From Pseudomonadota bacterium (GTDB lineage: Bacteria; Pseudomonadota; Gammaproteobacteria; Burkholderiales; Burkholderiaceae_C): DNA of 64,000 bases. The stretch lies in assembly GCA_029779845.1 (NCBI GenBank), contig JAKOZT010000143.1:1-64000 (forward strand). The letters run 5' to 3'. Shown here piece by piece: positions 1 through 7,573 of the stretch. The translations under genes were made by a program, and so were the position numbers. How positions within the stretch are numbered: the first letter of the stretch is position 1; the number at the start of each line of letters is the position of its first letter. The notes under the pieces are model-generated. The model had not been told where the DNA came from, did not search any database, and saw only the letters and a program-made list of their open reading frames with translations.

Positions 1-447
1 CAGGCGCTCTACAGCGCGCAGGCCTTGGTGACGCGCGACCCGCAATTGCGCAAGCAATTCGAGCAGGCCGCGCGCGAGGAGACCGACCACCTCGCCTGGA
101 CGCAGCAGCGGCTGCAGCAACTCGGCGCGCGCGCCAGCCTGCTCAACCCGCTGTGGTACGGCGGCGCGTTCGCGATCGGCCTGCTCGCGGGCCGCGCCGG
201 CGATCAGGCCAGCCTGGGCTTCCTGCTCGAGACCGAGCGCCAGGTGGAGCGACACCTCGAAGGCCATCTCGATCGCCTGCCGGCGCAGGACAGCGCTTCG
301 CGCGCCATCGTCGAGCAGATGCGCGACGACGAGGCGCGCCATGCCGACGCTGCGCAGGCCGCCGGCGCGATGACGCTGCCGCTGCCGCTGCGCTGGGCGA
401 TGAGGGCGGCGGCCAAGGTCATGACGGCCACGGCGCAGCGGATCTAG
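1..447 (+). CDS. coq7: Coq7-type demethoxyubiquinone hydroxylase, 3' part
   Basis: The frame is open from the first base of the window, so only the C-terminal 148 residues of a protein normally about 210 long are visible. It is a di-iron hydroxylase acting late in ubiquinone synthesis (2-polyprenyl-3-methyl-6-methoxy-1,4-benzoquinone hydroxylation) at the inner membrane. Carboxylate/histidine motifs of the Coq7 four-helix bundle are visible: EETDH, then ETERQVERH, then DDEARH near the end. The stop codon overlaps the stop of the convergent OsmC gene by a few bases. Family assignment rests on these spaced motifs and is firm; the true start lies upstream. Confidence 0.9.
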   Translation, partial: QALYSAQALVTRDPQLRKQFEQAAREETDHLAWTQQRLQQLGARASLLNPLWYGGAFAIGLLAGRAGDQASLGFLLETERQVERHLEGHLDRLPAQDSASRAIVEQMRDDEARHADAAQAAGAMTLPLPLRWAMRAAAKVMTATAQRI

Positions 448-866
448 TTCGAGACGATCTCGAAGCTGCTCGTCATCTCGGCCGTCTTGCCGAGCATCGC
501 GCTGGCCGAACAGTACTTCTCGTGCGACATGCGGATCGCACGCTCCACCGCCACCTCGGGCAGCCCCTGACCGCTGACGACGAAGTGCATGTGGATCTTC
601 GTGAACACCTTCGGGTCTGCCTCGGCGCGCTGCGCCTCGAGCTTGACGCGGCAGCCGCGCACGTCGTGCCGGCCGCGCTTCAGGATCAGCACCACGTCGT
701 AGGCGGCGCAGCCGCCGGTGCCCGCCAGCACGGTCTCCATCGGGCGCGGCGCGAGGTTGCGGCCGCCGCCGTCGGGCGCGCCGTCCATCGTGAGCACATG
801 GCCGCTGCCGGTCTCGGCGAGAAAGGCCATGCCGCTGCCCGGCAGCCAGTCGATCGTGCACTCCAT
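444..866 (-). CDS. OsmC/Ohr-family protein
   Basis: A 140-residue OsmC-family protein. Members are cytoplasmic, dimeric, thiol-dependent peroxidases or related proteins that detoxify organic hydroperoxides. The two family cysteines are present in the usual settings ([10 protein letters not shown] and EKYCSAS), the second at the start of the C-terminal helix. The first residues ([15 protein letters not shown]) match the family's opening beta strand. It converges on coq7 with stops overlapping, an arrangement I associate with Burkholderiales. Substrate cannot be read from sequence: it is OsmC/YhfA-like rather than clearly Ohr. Confidence 0.85.
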   Translation of the reverse strand: MECTIDWLPGSGMAFLAETGSGHVLTMDGAPDGGGRNLAPRPMETVLAGTGGCAAYDVVLILKRGRHDVRGCRVKLEAQRAEADPKVFTKIHMHFVVSGQGLPEVAVERAIRMSHEKYCSASAMLGKTAEMTSSFEIVSN

Positions 867-974
867 GTTCGTTTCCTCGGCATTCGCGCACTCCGGCGGT
901 GCGCGCGGCGCGCATTGTGCAACGCATCACGCTCTCGCTCGAGGGGCCTCCCTAGATGGTTTGACGAAAGCATA

Positions 975-1003
975 TTGCGGCGCAGCATGAATGGGCCTAC
1001 ACT
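975..1003 (+). promoter_or_regulatory. sigma-70-type promoter for a candidate small RNA
   Basis: TTGCGG (975-980) and TACACT (998-1003) are separated by exactly 17 bases, giving a predicted start near 1010. No protein gene follows before the terminator at 1094-1124, so this promoter appears to serve a short transcript. Confidence 0.55.
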
Positions 1004-1009
1004 GTTTCG

Positions 1010-1124
1010 CATTCGGTGCTCGTTTGTGTTCGTTTCGACGCGCATGCGGGAGCCGAACCGATTGTCTCCTCCACCTCCTCCATTGGTGGATTCGGCCCAG
1101 GGCAGCAATGCCTTGGGCCTTTTT
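1010..1124 (+). ncRNA. candidate trans-acting small RNA, about 115 nt
   Basis: Inferred from a well-spaced promoter followed about 90 bases later by a strong intrinsic terminator, in a 322-base gap between divergent genes. A 5' stem (TTCG/GCTC around 1012-1021 with GAGC/CGAA around 1050-1057) is followed by a pyrimidine-rich stretch. A small hairpin TCCACC/GGTGGA (1070-1075 with 1085-1090) shows UCCUCC in its loop. CUCCUCC-type loops can pair with Shine-Dalgarno sequences and are known in some proteobacterial sRNAs. It could instead be a leader or attenuator of ilvA, but ilvA has its own -10-like TATGAT (1153-1158) downstream of the terminator. Confidence 0.45.
1094..1124 (+). terminator. rho-independent terminator
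   Basis: An 11-bp stem (1094-1104 with 1109-1119, one G-U pair) with a GCAA loop is followed by five T and then CTT. There is no plus-strand protein gene upstream of it, which is what makes a small RNA likely. Confidence 0.8.
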
Positions 1125-1188
1125 CTTGGGCGGGGCGCGCAAGGGCGGCGGGTATGATGCGGCGCCGCAAAGCCACCCGACCCGGCGC

Positions 1189-2733
1189 ATGACGATGAAG
1201 GCGAAGAAGAGCAAGGCGCCGAGCCTGGCCGACTACCTGCAGAAAATCCTCACCGCGCGCGTCTACGACGTGGCGCAGGAGACGCCGCTGGCGCCGGCGC
1301 GCGGCCTGTCGCGCCGGCTCGGCAACCAGGTGCTGCTCAAGCGCGAAGACAGCCAGCCGGTGTTCAGCTTCAAGCTGCGTGGCGCCTACAACAAGATGGC
1401 GCACCTGAGCGCCGAGCAGCTGCAGCGCGGCGTCATCTGCGCCTCGGCCGGCAACCACGCGCAGGGCGTCGCGCTCGGCGCCAAACAGCTCGGTTGCCGC
1501 GCGCTGGTGGTGATGCCGGTGACCACGCCCAAGCTGAAGGTCGACGCGGTGCGCGCGCTCGGCGGCGAGGTGGTGCTGCACGGCGAGAGCTATTCCGACG
1601 CCTACGGGCACGCGCAGGCGCTCGAGCGCGAACGCGGCCTGACCTTCGTGCACCCCTTCGACGACCCCGACGTGATCGCCGGCCAGGGCACGATCGGCAT
1701 GGAGATCGTGCGCCAGCATCCGGGGCCCATCGACGCGGTGTTCGTCGCGATCGGCGGCGGCGGGTTGATCTCCGGCGTGGCGGCTTACCTGAAATCGGTG
1801 CGGCCCGAGATCAAGGTGATCGGCGTGCAGATGAACGACTCCGACGCGATGCTGCGCTCGGTGCGCGCGGGCAAGCGCGTGACGCTGTCCGACGTCGGCC
1901 TGTTCGCCGACGGCACCGCGGTCAAGCTGGTCGGCGAGGAGACCTTCCGCCTGGCGCGCGAGCTGGTCGACGACTTCGTCGTGGTCGACACCGACGCCGT
2001 CTGCGCGGCGATCAAGGACGTGTTCCAGGACACGCGCAGCATCATGGAGCCCTCCGGCGCGATGGGCGTGGCGGCGCTCAAGCAGTACGCCGAGCGGCAT
2101 GGGCTGAAAGGCAAGACCTTCGTCGCGATCACCTGCGGCGCCAACATGAACTTCGACCGGCTGCGCTTCGTCGCCGAGCGCGCCGAGGTCGGCGAGCAGC
2201 GCGAGGCGATCTTCGCCGTGACCATCCCCGAGGAGCGCGGCAGCTTCAAGCGCTTCTGCGAGCTGGTCGGCCCGCGCGCGGTCACCGAGTTCAACTACCG
2301 CATTTCGGACGCGAACCAGGCGCACGTGTTCGTCGGCGTCGCGGTCGCCAATCGCGAGGAGGCGCACAAGCTCGCGCGCGGCTTCGAGCGCCACGGCTTC
2401 GCGACGCTCGACCTCACCGACGACGAGCTCGCCAAGCAGCACCTGCGCCACATGGTCGGCGGGCGCAGCGAACTGGCGAAGGACGAGCGCCTGTACCGCT
2501 TCATCTTCCCCGAGCGGCCCGGCGCGCTGATGCGCTTCCTCTCCAGCATGCATCCGGGCTGGAACATCAGCCTGTTCCACTATCGCAACCAGGGCGCCGA
2601 CTACGGGCGCATCCTGGTCGGCATCCAGGTGCCGAAGGCCGACAAGAAGGCTTTCCGTGACTTCCTGGAAACGCTGGCCTATCCCTGCGAAGACGAGACC
2701 GACAACCCCGTGTACCGCATGTTCCTGCGCTGA
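1189..2733 (+). CDS. ilvA: threonine ammonia-lyase, biosynthetic
   Basis: A 514-residue PLP enzyme that deaminates threonine to 2-oxobutyrate, the first step of isoleucine synthesis, in the cytoplasm. The PLP lysine lies in SFKLRGAYNK, the phosphate-binding glycine loop is GGGGLISG, and SAGNHAQGVA is the family substrate motif. Residues from about 330 on hold two ACT-like regulatory domains (ERGSFKRFCELVG; ERPGALMRFLSSM), so isoleucine feedback is expected. The length equals the E. coli enzyme. The start at 1189 (MTMKAKK) is chosen because the upstream in-frame extension crosses the sRNA terminator; ATG 1195 is an alternative. Confidence 0.95.
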   Translation: MTMKAKKSKAPSLADYLQKILTARVYDVAQETPLAPARGLSRRLGNQVLLKREDSQPVFSFKLRGAYNKMAHLSAEQLQRGVICASAGNHAQGVALGAKQLGCRALVVMPVTTPKLKVDAVRALGGEVVLHGESYSDAYGHAQALERERGLTFVHPFDDPDVIAGQGTIGMEIVRQHPGPIDAVFVAIGGGGLISGVAAYLKSVRPEIKVIGVQMNDSDAMLRSVRAGKRVTLSDVGLFADGTAVKLVGEETFRLARELVDDFVVVDTDAVCAAIKDVFQDTRSIMEPSGAMGVAALKQYAERHGLKGKTFVAITCGANMNFDRLRFVAERAEVGEQREAIFAVTIPEERGSFKRFCELVGPRAVTEFNYRISDANQAHVFVGVAVANREEAHKLARGFERHGFATLDLTDDELAKQHLRHMVGGRSELAKDERLYRFIFPERPGALMRFLSSMHPGWNISLFHYRNQGADYGRILVGIQVPKADKKAFRDFLETLAYPCEDETDNPVYRMFLR

Positions 2734-2751
2734 CGCACAATCCACAGCGCC

Positions 2752-3825
2752 ATGTCGGTCAACCGCTCCCTGATCACGCCCACCGCCAACCCGCTGCTCG
2801 AGCAGGCGTTGCGCGAGAAGCTGCAGCGCCGCAGCGAAACCACCGGCAGCCTGGGCGAACTGGAGCCGCTGGCGGTGCGCCTGGGCCTGGTGCAGAACAC
2901 GCTCAAGCCGCGCTTTCGCGCGCCGCAGCTGGTGCTGTTCGCCTCCGACCACGGCCTGGCGGTCGACGGCGTCGGCGTGCCCGGCGGCGCTTCCACCGCC
3001 AAGCTGGTCGCGCGGCTGCTCAGCTCGCAATTGCCGGTGGCGGTGTTCGCGCGCATCCAGGGGCTGGAGCTGTCGGTGGTCGACTGCGGCATCGCCGAGC
3101 CGGTGGCGCCGCACGCGCGGCTGCTGGCGCGCAAGATCGCGCACGGCACGCGCAGTTCTCGCGCCGCGATGGCGATGTCGCTCGACCAGGCGCACGCCGC
3201 CATCCGCGCCGGCATGGAGATCGCCGATTCGCTGCCCGGCAACGCGATCGCCTGCGCCGGCATCGGCGTGGGCGCGCACGCCAGCGCGGCGCTGGTGCTC
3301 TCGCGCCTGTCCGACACGCCGCTGCAGGAATTCCTCGCCTCCGGCCCGACGATGCCGCCGGAAGACCTGAACCACCTCGTCAACGTGCTGGCCGGCGCGC
3401 AGGGGCGCCACAAGGACGCGAGCGATCCGGTGGAGGTGCTGGCCGCCTTCGGCGGCTTCGAGATGGCGATGATGGTCGGCGTGATGCTGGTGGCCGGCAG
3501 CAAGCGCCACCTCGTGATCGCCGACGGCATGACCGCCTGCGCCGCGCTGATGGTCGCCTCGCGCATCGCGCCGGCGGTGACCGACTACTGCGTCTACTGC
3601 CGCAGCCACAACCACGGCGGGCTGGACCGCGCGCTGTCGCTGTTCCAGGCCACCGCGCTGCTCGAGCTGGGCATGGAAAGCACCGACGGCACCGGTGCGA
3701 CGCTCGCCTGGCCGCTGGTGCGCAGCGCCGCCGCGCTGCTGACCGAAGTGGCCGAGGGCGAAGACCCGGGCCCGTCACTGCCGGCCGAGATGGCGCCGAG
3801 CACGCGCGCCGGTTTGCTGAGCTGA
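2752..3825 (+). CDS. cobT: CobT-family phosphoribosyltransferase-like protein, divergent
   Basis: 357 residues with the overall layout of nicotinate-nucleotide:dimethylbenzimidazole phosphoribosyltransferase, which makes the alpha-ribazole of cobalamin. It keeps TGSLGELE (usual PPGSLG-LE), LFASDHG, GGFEMAMMVG and a C-terminal DGTGATLAWPL. The family's catalytic positions look changed: the usual GEMGIGNTT region reads AGIGVGAHA, and the usual GEGTGA reads TDGTGA. By my alignment both conserved glutamates are lost. It lies 18 bases after ilvA, with no other cobalamin genes in the window. It could be a CobT paralogue with another base substrate or a non-catalytic homologue. Confidence 0.7.
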   Translation: MSVNRSLITPTANPLLEQALREKLQRRSETTGSLGELEPLAVRLGLVQNTLKPRFRAPQLVLFASDHGLAVDGVGVPGGASTAKLVARLLSSQLPVAVFARIQGLELSVVDCGIAEPVAPHARLLARKIAHGTRSSRAAMAMSLDQAHAAIRAGMEIADSLPGNAIACAGIGVGAHASAALVLSRLSDTPLQEFLASGPTMPPEDLNHLVNVLAGAQGRHKDASDPVEVLAAFGGFEMAMMVGVMLVAGSKRHLVIADGMTACAALMVASRIAPAVTDYCVYCRSHNHGGLDRALSLFQATALLELGMESTDGTGATLAWPLVRSAAALLTEVAEGEDPGPSLPAEMAPSTRAGLLS

Positions 3826-3845
3826 GAATCCTCCTCGGGCGTGCG

Positions 3846-4481
3846 TCAGCGCGCGATGTTGGCCGGCAAGCGGCCACGCGGCATGGACGGCGGCTGAGAG
3901 GCCGCGTCCGAGGCCGACTGCGTCGGCAGGGCCATCGGCAGCGAGGCCGTGCCCGAGGGGGCCGGCTGCTGCGCCGGCGTTGGCCCGGCGGCGGCGCCGA
4001 ACTTCAATCCATCGGGCATCGGTGGCAGCGTGCCGGTGGCGGCACTCGCCAGCGGCGGCACTTCGAGCGTCAGCGCGGCGCCGCCTTGCGCCGGGCCGAT
4101 CGCCGCGCTGCGAAGGCTCACCGATTGCAACACCAGGTTGCCATCGAGCGGCGCGCCCACCGCGTAGGCACGCGCCGGCTTGGCGTCGACGGCGATCAGC
4201 GCATAGCCGCTCTCGCCCTGCCTGCTCGCCATCACGCCGAGCAGCTTGAAGCGCGAGGCGAGTTCCGGCGCGGCCGGCGTGGCGCTGGGCGTGGAAGGCG
4301 TGGCGCCGAGCAGGCGCGTCAGGTCGCCGCGCAGCGCGCCGGCGTCGCCCACCGCCACCGCGTGGGCGGGCGCGCCGGGCGCGCGCACCATCAGGCGCAG
4401 CCCCCAGAACACCACCGTGGCGGCCACCAGCGCCCAGACGACGAAGGCCGTGAGTCTTGCCAACATGCGCAGGATTATCAT
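3846..4481 (-). CDS. gspC: type II secretion system protein GspC
   Basis: About 211 residues: a short cytoplasmic N terminus, one membrane helix (residues about 8-28), then the periplasmic homology region (ASRFKLLGVM ... GYALIAVD ... YAVGAPLDGNLVLQSV). GspC links the inner-membrane platform to the GspD secretin. There is no PDZ domain; the tail after residue about 150 is Pro/Ala/Ser-rich. It is divergent from gspG with 45 bases between starts, so one short region must carry both promoters. The start may be ATG 4481 or ATG 4466 (MLARL). Confidence 0.85.
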   Translation of the reverse strand: MIILRMLARLTAFVVWALVAATVVFWGLRLMVRAPGAPAHAVAVGDAGALRGDLTRLLGATPSTPSATPAAPELASRFKLLGVMASRQGESGYALIAVDAKPARAYAVGAPLDGNLVLQSVSLRSAAIGPAQGGAALTLEVPPLASAATGTLPPMPDGLKFGAAAGPTPAQQPAPSGTASLPMALPTQSASDAASQPPSMPRGRLPANIAR

Positions 4482-4526
4482 CGACCGGATCTGCAATACC
4501 GCGGCCGTGCCGAGGCGCTTCGTTTC

Positions 4527-4970
4527 ATGATGTCCTGCTCCGCCCTTCCCCGCCGCCGCCTCGTGCAACGCGGCTTCACGCTGATCGAGCTGATGGTGGT
4601 GCTGGTGATCATCGGCGTGCTGGCCGCGCTGATCGTGCCCAATGTGCTGGACCGCGCCGACGACGCGCGCGTCACCGCGGCGCGCACCGACGTCAACAAC
4701 CTGATGCAGGCGCTCAAGCTCTACCGCCTCGACAACCAGCGCTACCCGAGCGGCGAGCAAGGCCTGCAGGCGCTGGTGGTCAAGCCGACCGCCGGCGCCA
4801 TCCCGCCGAACTGGAAGCCCTACCTCGAGAAGCTGCCCAACGACCCCTGGGGCCGGCCCTATCAGTACGCCAACCCGGGGCTGAAGGGCGAGATCGACGT
4901 GTTCAGCTTCGGCGCCGACGGCGTGCTCGGCGGCGAAGGCAAGGACGCCGAGGTCGGCTCCTGGCAGTGA
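4527..4970 (+). CDS. gspG: type II secretion major pseudopilin GspG
   Basis: 147 residues. The prepilin leader ends QRG, followed by FTLIELMVVLVIIGVLAALIVP, with the diagnostic Glu at +5 and an N-terminal hydrophobic helix. The C-terminal part has the GspG calcium-site region (NDPWGRPYQYANPG ... FSFGADG). It is the major subunit of the periplasmic pseudopilus. Two adjacent ATGs (4527, 4530) could serve as start. First gene of an eleven-gene plus-strand operon. Leader cleavage needs a prepilin peptidase encoded elsewhere. Confidence 0.95.
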   Translation: MMSCSALPRRRLVQRGFTLIELMVVLVIIGVLAALIVPNVLDRADDARVTAARTDVNNLMQALKLYRLDNQRYPSGEQGLQALVVKPTAGAIPPNWKPYLEKLPNDPWGRPYQYANPGLKGEIDVFSFGADGVLGGEGKDAEVGSWQ

Positions 4971-4983
4971 CACGGGAGCGCGC

Positions 4984-5436
4984 GTGCCGAGGCGGCAGTC
5001 CGGCTTCACGCTGATCGAGCTGCTGGTCGTCATCACGCTGATCGCGATCGCCAGCAGCGTGGTCACGCTGGCGATGCGCGACCCCGCCGCGACGCGCCTC
5101 GAACAGGAAGCCGCGCGCCTGGCGGCGCTGCTCGAATCGGCACGCGCCGAGGCGCGCGCCTCCGGCCTGCAAGGGCGCTGGGAGCCGCGCTCGGGCCAGG
5201 CCGACGTGCCGGGCTTCCGCTTCCTCGGCTTTCCCGACACCGAGCCGCGGCCGACCACCTGGCTGGCCGAAGGCACCAGCGCCGAGGTGGTCGGAGCGCG
5301 CGCCGTGGTGCTCGGGCCCGAGCCGATGATCGGCGCGCAGCGCATCGTGCTTCGGCTGGAGGCGCAGCGGCTGGTGCTGGCCACCGATGGGCTGGGGCCC
5401 TTCGTCGTGGTCGGCAACGAGGAGGCCGCGCCATGA
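4984..5436 (+). CDS. gspH: type II secretion minor pseudopilin GspH
   Basis: 150 residues starting at GTG 4984. A short leader (MPRRQSG) precedes FTLIELLVVITLIAIASSVV, the class-III signal with Glu +5. The C-terminal domain has the GspH-type beta-rich sequence (FRFLGFP ... IVLRLEAQRLVLATDGLGPF). It caps or stabilises the pseudopilus. It overlaps gspI by ATGA at 5433-5436, so translation is probably coupled. Confidence 0.9.
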   Translation: MPRRQSGFTLIELLVVITLIAIASSVVTLAMRDPAATRLEQEAARLAALLESARAEARASGLQGRWEPRSGQADVPGFRFLGFPDTEPRPTTWLAEGTSAEVVGARAVVLGPEPMIGAQRIVLRLEAQRLVLATDGLGPFVVVGNEEAAP

Positions 5437-5876
5437 CGCGGCGCTGGCGGGCCGAGCGCCGGGCCGCTCCCAAGCCGGCCCGCGTCCCCTCGAGGGACCG
5501 GTCGACGTATTCGTCGACCGAGGGGCAGGCAGGCTTCACCTTGATCGAGGTGCTGGTCGGCGTCGCGATCGTCGCGGTGACGCTCGGCGCCGGCATCAAG
5601 GCGGCCGGCGCGCTGACCAACAACGCGCTGCGCCTGGCCGACGTGACGGCCGCGCAGTGGTGCGCCGACAACCAGCTCACCGGTCTGAAGCTGGCAAAGC
5701 AGTTCCCCAGCACCGGCGACGGCGAGTTTGGCTGCGAGCAGCTCGGCCGCGCCTACCGCGGCAAGCTGGTGGTGCGGCCGACGCCGAACCCGAACTTCCG
5801 CCGCATCGACGCGCAGGTGTTCAACGAGGTGGGCGAGCCGGTGCTGAGCTTGTCGACCGTGCTGGGCCGGTACTGA
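5433..5876 (+). CDS. gspI: type II secretion minor pseudopilin GspI
   Basis: 147 residues. The pseudopilin signal GFTLIEVLVGVAIVAVTLGAG is clear, and the C-terminal part (NQLTGLKL ... RIDAQVF) is GspI-like. The leader before the cleavage glycine is about 34 residues, far longer than the 6-10 usual for the family, and its DNA holds a nested palindrome (5486-5525). A short original leader may have been lengthened by insertion of repeat DNA. An internal start after the insert is not obvious, so the long form is annotated. Confidence 0.88.
   Translation: MTRRWRAERRAAPKPARVPSRDRSTYSSTEGQAGFTLIEVLVGVAIVAVTLGAGIKAAGALTNNALRLADVTAAQWCADNQLTGLKLAKQFPSTGDGEFGCEQLGRAYRGKLVVRPTPNPNFRRIDAQVFNEVGEPVLSLSTVLGRY
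5486..5525. repeat. nested palindrome inside the gspI leader
   Basis: CCCCTCG (5486-5492) pairs with CGAGGGG (5519-5525), and inside it CGGTCGACG (5499-5507) pairs with CGTCGACCG (5512-5520) around TATT. It encodes part of the unusually long GspI leader and looks like inserted REP-type DNA. Confidence 0.65.
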
Positions 5877-5878
5877 CC

Positions 5879-6553
5879 ATGAACAGGCGGCAGGGCTTCA
5901 CCCTCGTCGGGGTCCACGCACTCGCCAAGGGCTTCACCCTTGTCGAGGTGCTGGTCGCGCTGCTGATCCTGGCGATCATGGCGGCGATGGCCTGGCAGGG
6001 CGTCGACGGCATCGTGCGCGCGCGCGACGCCAGCCAGCGCCAGCTCGAACAGACGCTGCGCCTGCAGACCGTGCTGGCGCAATGGCAGACCGACCTCGCC
6101 GCGGTGCAGGACACCGGCGCGGTGCCGCCGCTGGTGTTCGACGGCGCGACGCTGCGCCTGACGCGCGCCACGCCCGAGGGCGTGCAGGTGGTGGCCTGGT
6201 CGCTCAAGCCCGAGGCCGCCGACAACGCCTGGCGGCGCTGGGCCGGCGCGCCGGTGACCGGCAGCGCGGCCTTGCAGGACAGCTGGTTCGCCAGCCAGCA
6301 GCTGATGGGCGGCGAGCCCGGCGAGCTGCGCGCGGTCGAAGGCGTGTCGCAGTGGCAGGTGTATTTCTTCCAGGGCAACGCGTGGGCGAATGCGCAGTCC
6401 ACCGGCAACGTCGCCGTGCCGCCGGCCGGTGGCGCCAGCGGCGTTCCCTTGCAGCGCGCGGCGCTGCCCTCGGGCGTGCGCGTGGTGCTGAGCTTCGCGC
6501 CGGGCGGCGGCTTCGCCGGCACGCTGACACGCGACGTGATGCTGGGGCCATGA
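5879..6553 (+). CDS. gspJ: type II secretion minor pseudopilin GspJ
   Basis: 224 residues. It carries two successive pseudopilin-like signals: RRQG-FTLVGV at residues 3-12 and LAKG-FTLVEVLVALLILAIM from residue 19. Only the second has the Glu at +5 and runs into the long hydrophobic helix, so it should be the processed site. The duplication is 36 bases long at DNA level (5892-5912 repeated at 5928-5948). The body (RLQTVLAQWQTDLAAVQD) is GspJ-like. ATGA overlap with gspK. Confidence 0.9.
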   Translation: MNRRQGFTLVGVHALAKGFTLVEVLVALLILAIMAAMAWQGVDGIVRARDASQRQLEQTLRLQTVLAQWQTDLAAVQDTGAVPPLVFDGATLRLTRATPEGVQVVAWSLKPEAADNAWRRWAGAPVTGSAALQDSWFASQQLMGGEPGELRAVEGVSQWQVYFFQGNAWANAQSTGNVAVPPAGGASGVPLQRAALPSGVRVVLSFAPGGGFAGTLTRDVMLGP

Positions 6554-7494
6554 AGACGACGCCGCATCGCCAGCGCGGCGCCGCGCTGCTCACCGCGCTG
6601 ATCATCGTCACCCTGGTCGTCACGCTGGCCGCCGCGATGGTGTGGCAGCAGTGGCGCGCGGTGCAGGTCGAGAGCGCCGAGCGCGCGCGCATGCAGTCGG
6701 GCTGGATCCTGCAAGGCGCGCTCGATTGGGCGCGCCTGATCCTGCGCGAAGACGCGCGCTCCGGCCGCCCCACCGCGCTGACCGAACCCTGGGCCACGCC
6801 GCTGGCCGAGGCGCGGCTGTCGACCTTCCTCGCCGCCGACAAGGACCGCAACGCCGAGGACGACGGCCCCGAAGCCTTCCTGTCCGGCTCGATCAGCGAC
6901 GCGCAGGCGCGCTTGAACCTCACCAACCTCGTCGACGCGCAGGGCAAGCCTTCGCTGCCCGACGTGCAGGCGTTTGAACGGCTGTGCCAGACCATCGGCA
7001 TCGGGTCGGATCTCGCCGCGCGCATCGCCGCCGGCTTGCGCGACGCGCAGGCCGCCACCGGCGCCAACGCGCCGCTGCGCCCGCGCACGCTGGCGCAGCT
7101 CGCCTGGCTGGGCGTCGATGCCGACACCATCGCGGCGCTCGAACCCTATGCCACGCTGCTGCCGGCGCGCAGCCCGGTGAACGTCAACACCGCGCCGCGC
7201 GAGGTGATCGCCGCGGCGATCAAGGGGCTGGACCTCGCCACCGCCGAGCGCCTCGTGCAGTTGCGCCAGCGCGATCCGTTCAAGAGGATCGAGGACGTGC
7301 AGGCGCAGATCCCCGGCCTCGGGCCGCTGACCGCCCAGCAGGTCGAGGTGCGCTCGAGCTGGTTCGAGGTGCGCGGCCGCCTGCGGCTGGACGACCGCGT
7401 GCTCGAACAGCGCTCGCTGGTCTTTCGCAGCGGGTTGGACATGCTGGTGCAGCAGCGCGAACAGGTGTCCACTGTCGAGGGCTTGCGGCGCTGA
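6550..7494 (+). CDS. gspK: type II secretion minor pseudopilin GspK
   Basis: 314 residues, the largest pseudopilin, sitting at the tip of the pseudopilus. The leader is followed by GAALLTALIIVTLVVTLAAAM; position +5 is Leu, not Glu, which is the known GspK peculiarity. The C-terminal domain includes the helix-hairpin-helix-like NVNTAPREVIAAAI and DVQAQIPGLGPL segments typical of GspK. The start at ATG 6550 overlaps the gspJ stop (ATGA). Confidence 0.92.
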   Translation: MKTTPHRQRGAALLTALIIVTLVVTLAAAMVWQQWRAVQVESAERARMQSGWILQGALDWARLILREDARSGRPTALTEPWATPLAEARLSTFLAADKDRNAEDDGPEAFLSGSISDAQARLNLTNLVDAQGKPSLPDVQAFERLCQTIGIGSDLAARIAAGLRDAQAATGANAPLRPRTLAQLAWLGVDADTIAALEPYATLLPARSPVNVNTAPREVIAAAIKGLDLATAERLVQLRQRDPFKRIEDVQAQIPGLGPLTAQQVEVRSSWFEVRGRLRLDDRVLEQRSLVFRSGLDMLVQQREQVSTVEGLRR

Positions 7495-7573
7495 AGCAGC
7501 GGGCTCACATTCATGTGCTAAGTGCTTGATTTGTGAAGGTTTGTAGAAACGTGCTGCCTACAATGCCGAACCC

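Noticed and set aside
961..1003. TTGACG (961-966) as the -35 of the small-RNA promoter
   Set aside because: The spacer to TACACT would be 31 bases; TTGCGG at 975 gives the normal 17.
991..1188. N-terminal extension of IlvA, or a leader peptide rich in Leu/His/Trp
   Set aside because: The ATG at 991 lies upstream of the predicted -10 and the frame crosses a strong terminator; the shortened product matches the normal IlvA length of 514.
7495..7573. Internal promoter before gspL
   Set aside because: TACAAT (7559-7564) is a good -10, but no -35 fits at 16-18 bases, so it was mentioned only in the gspL entry.
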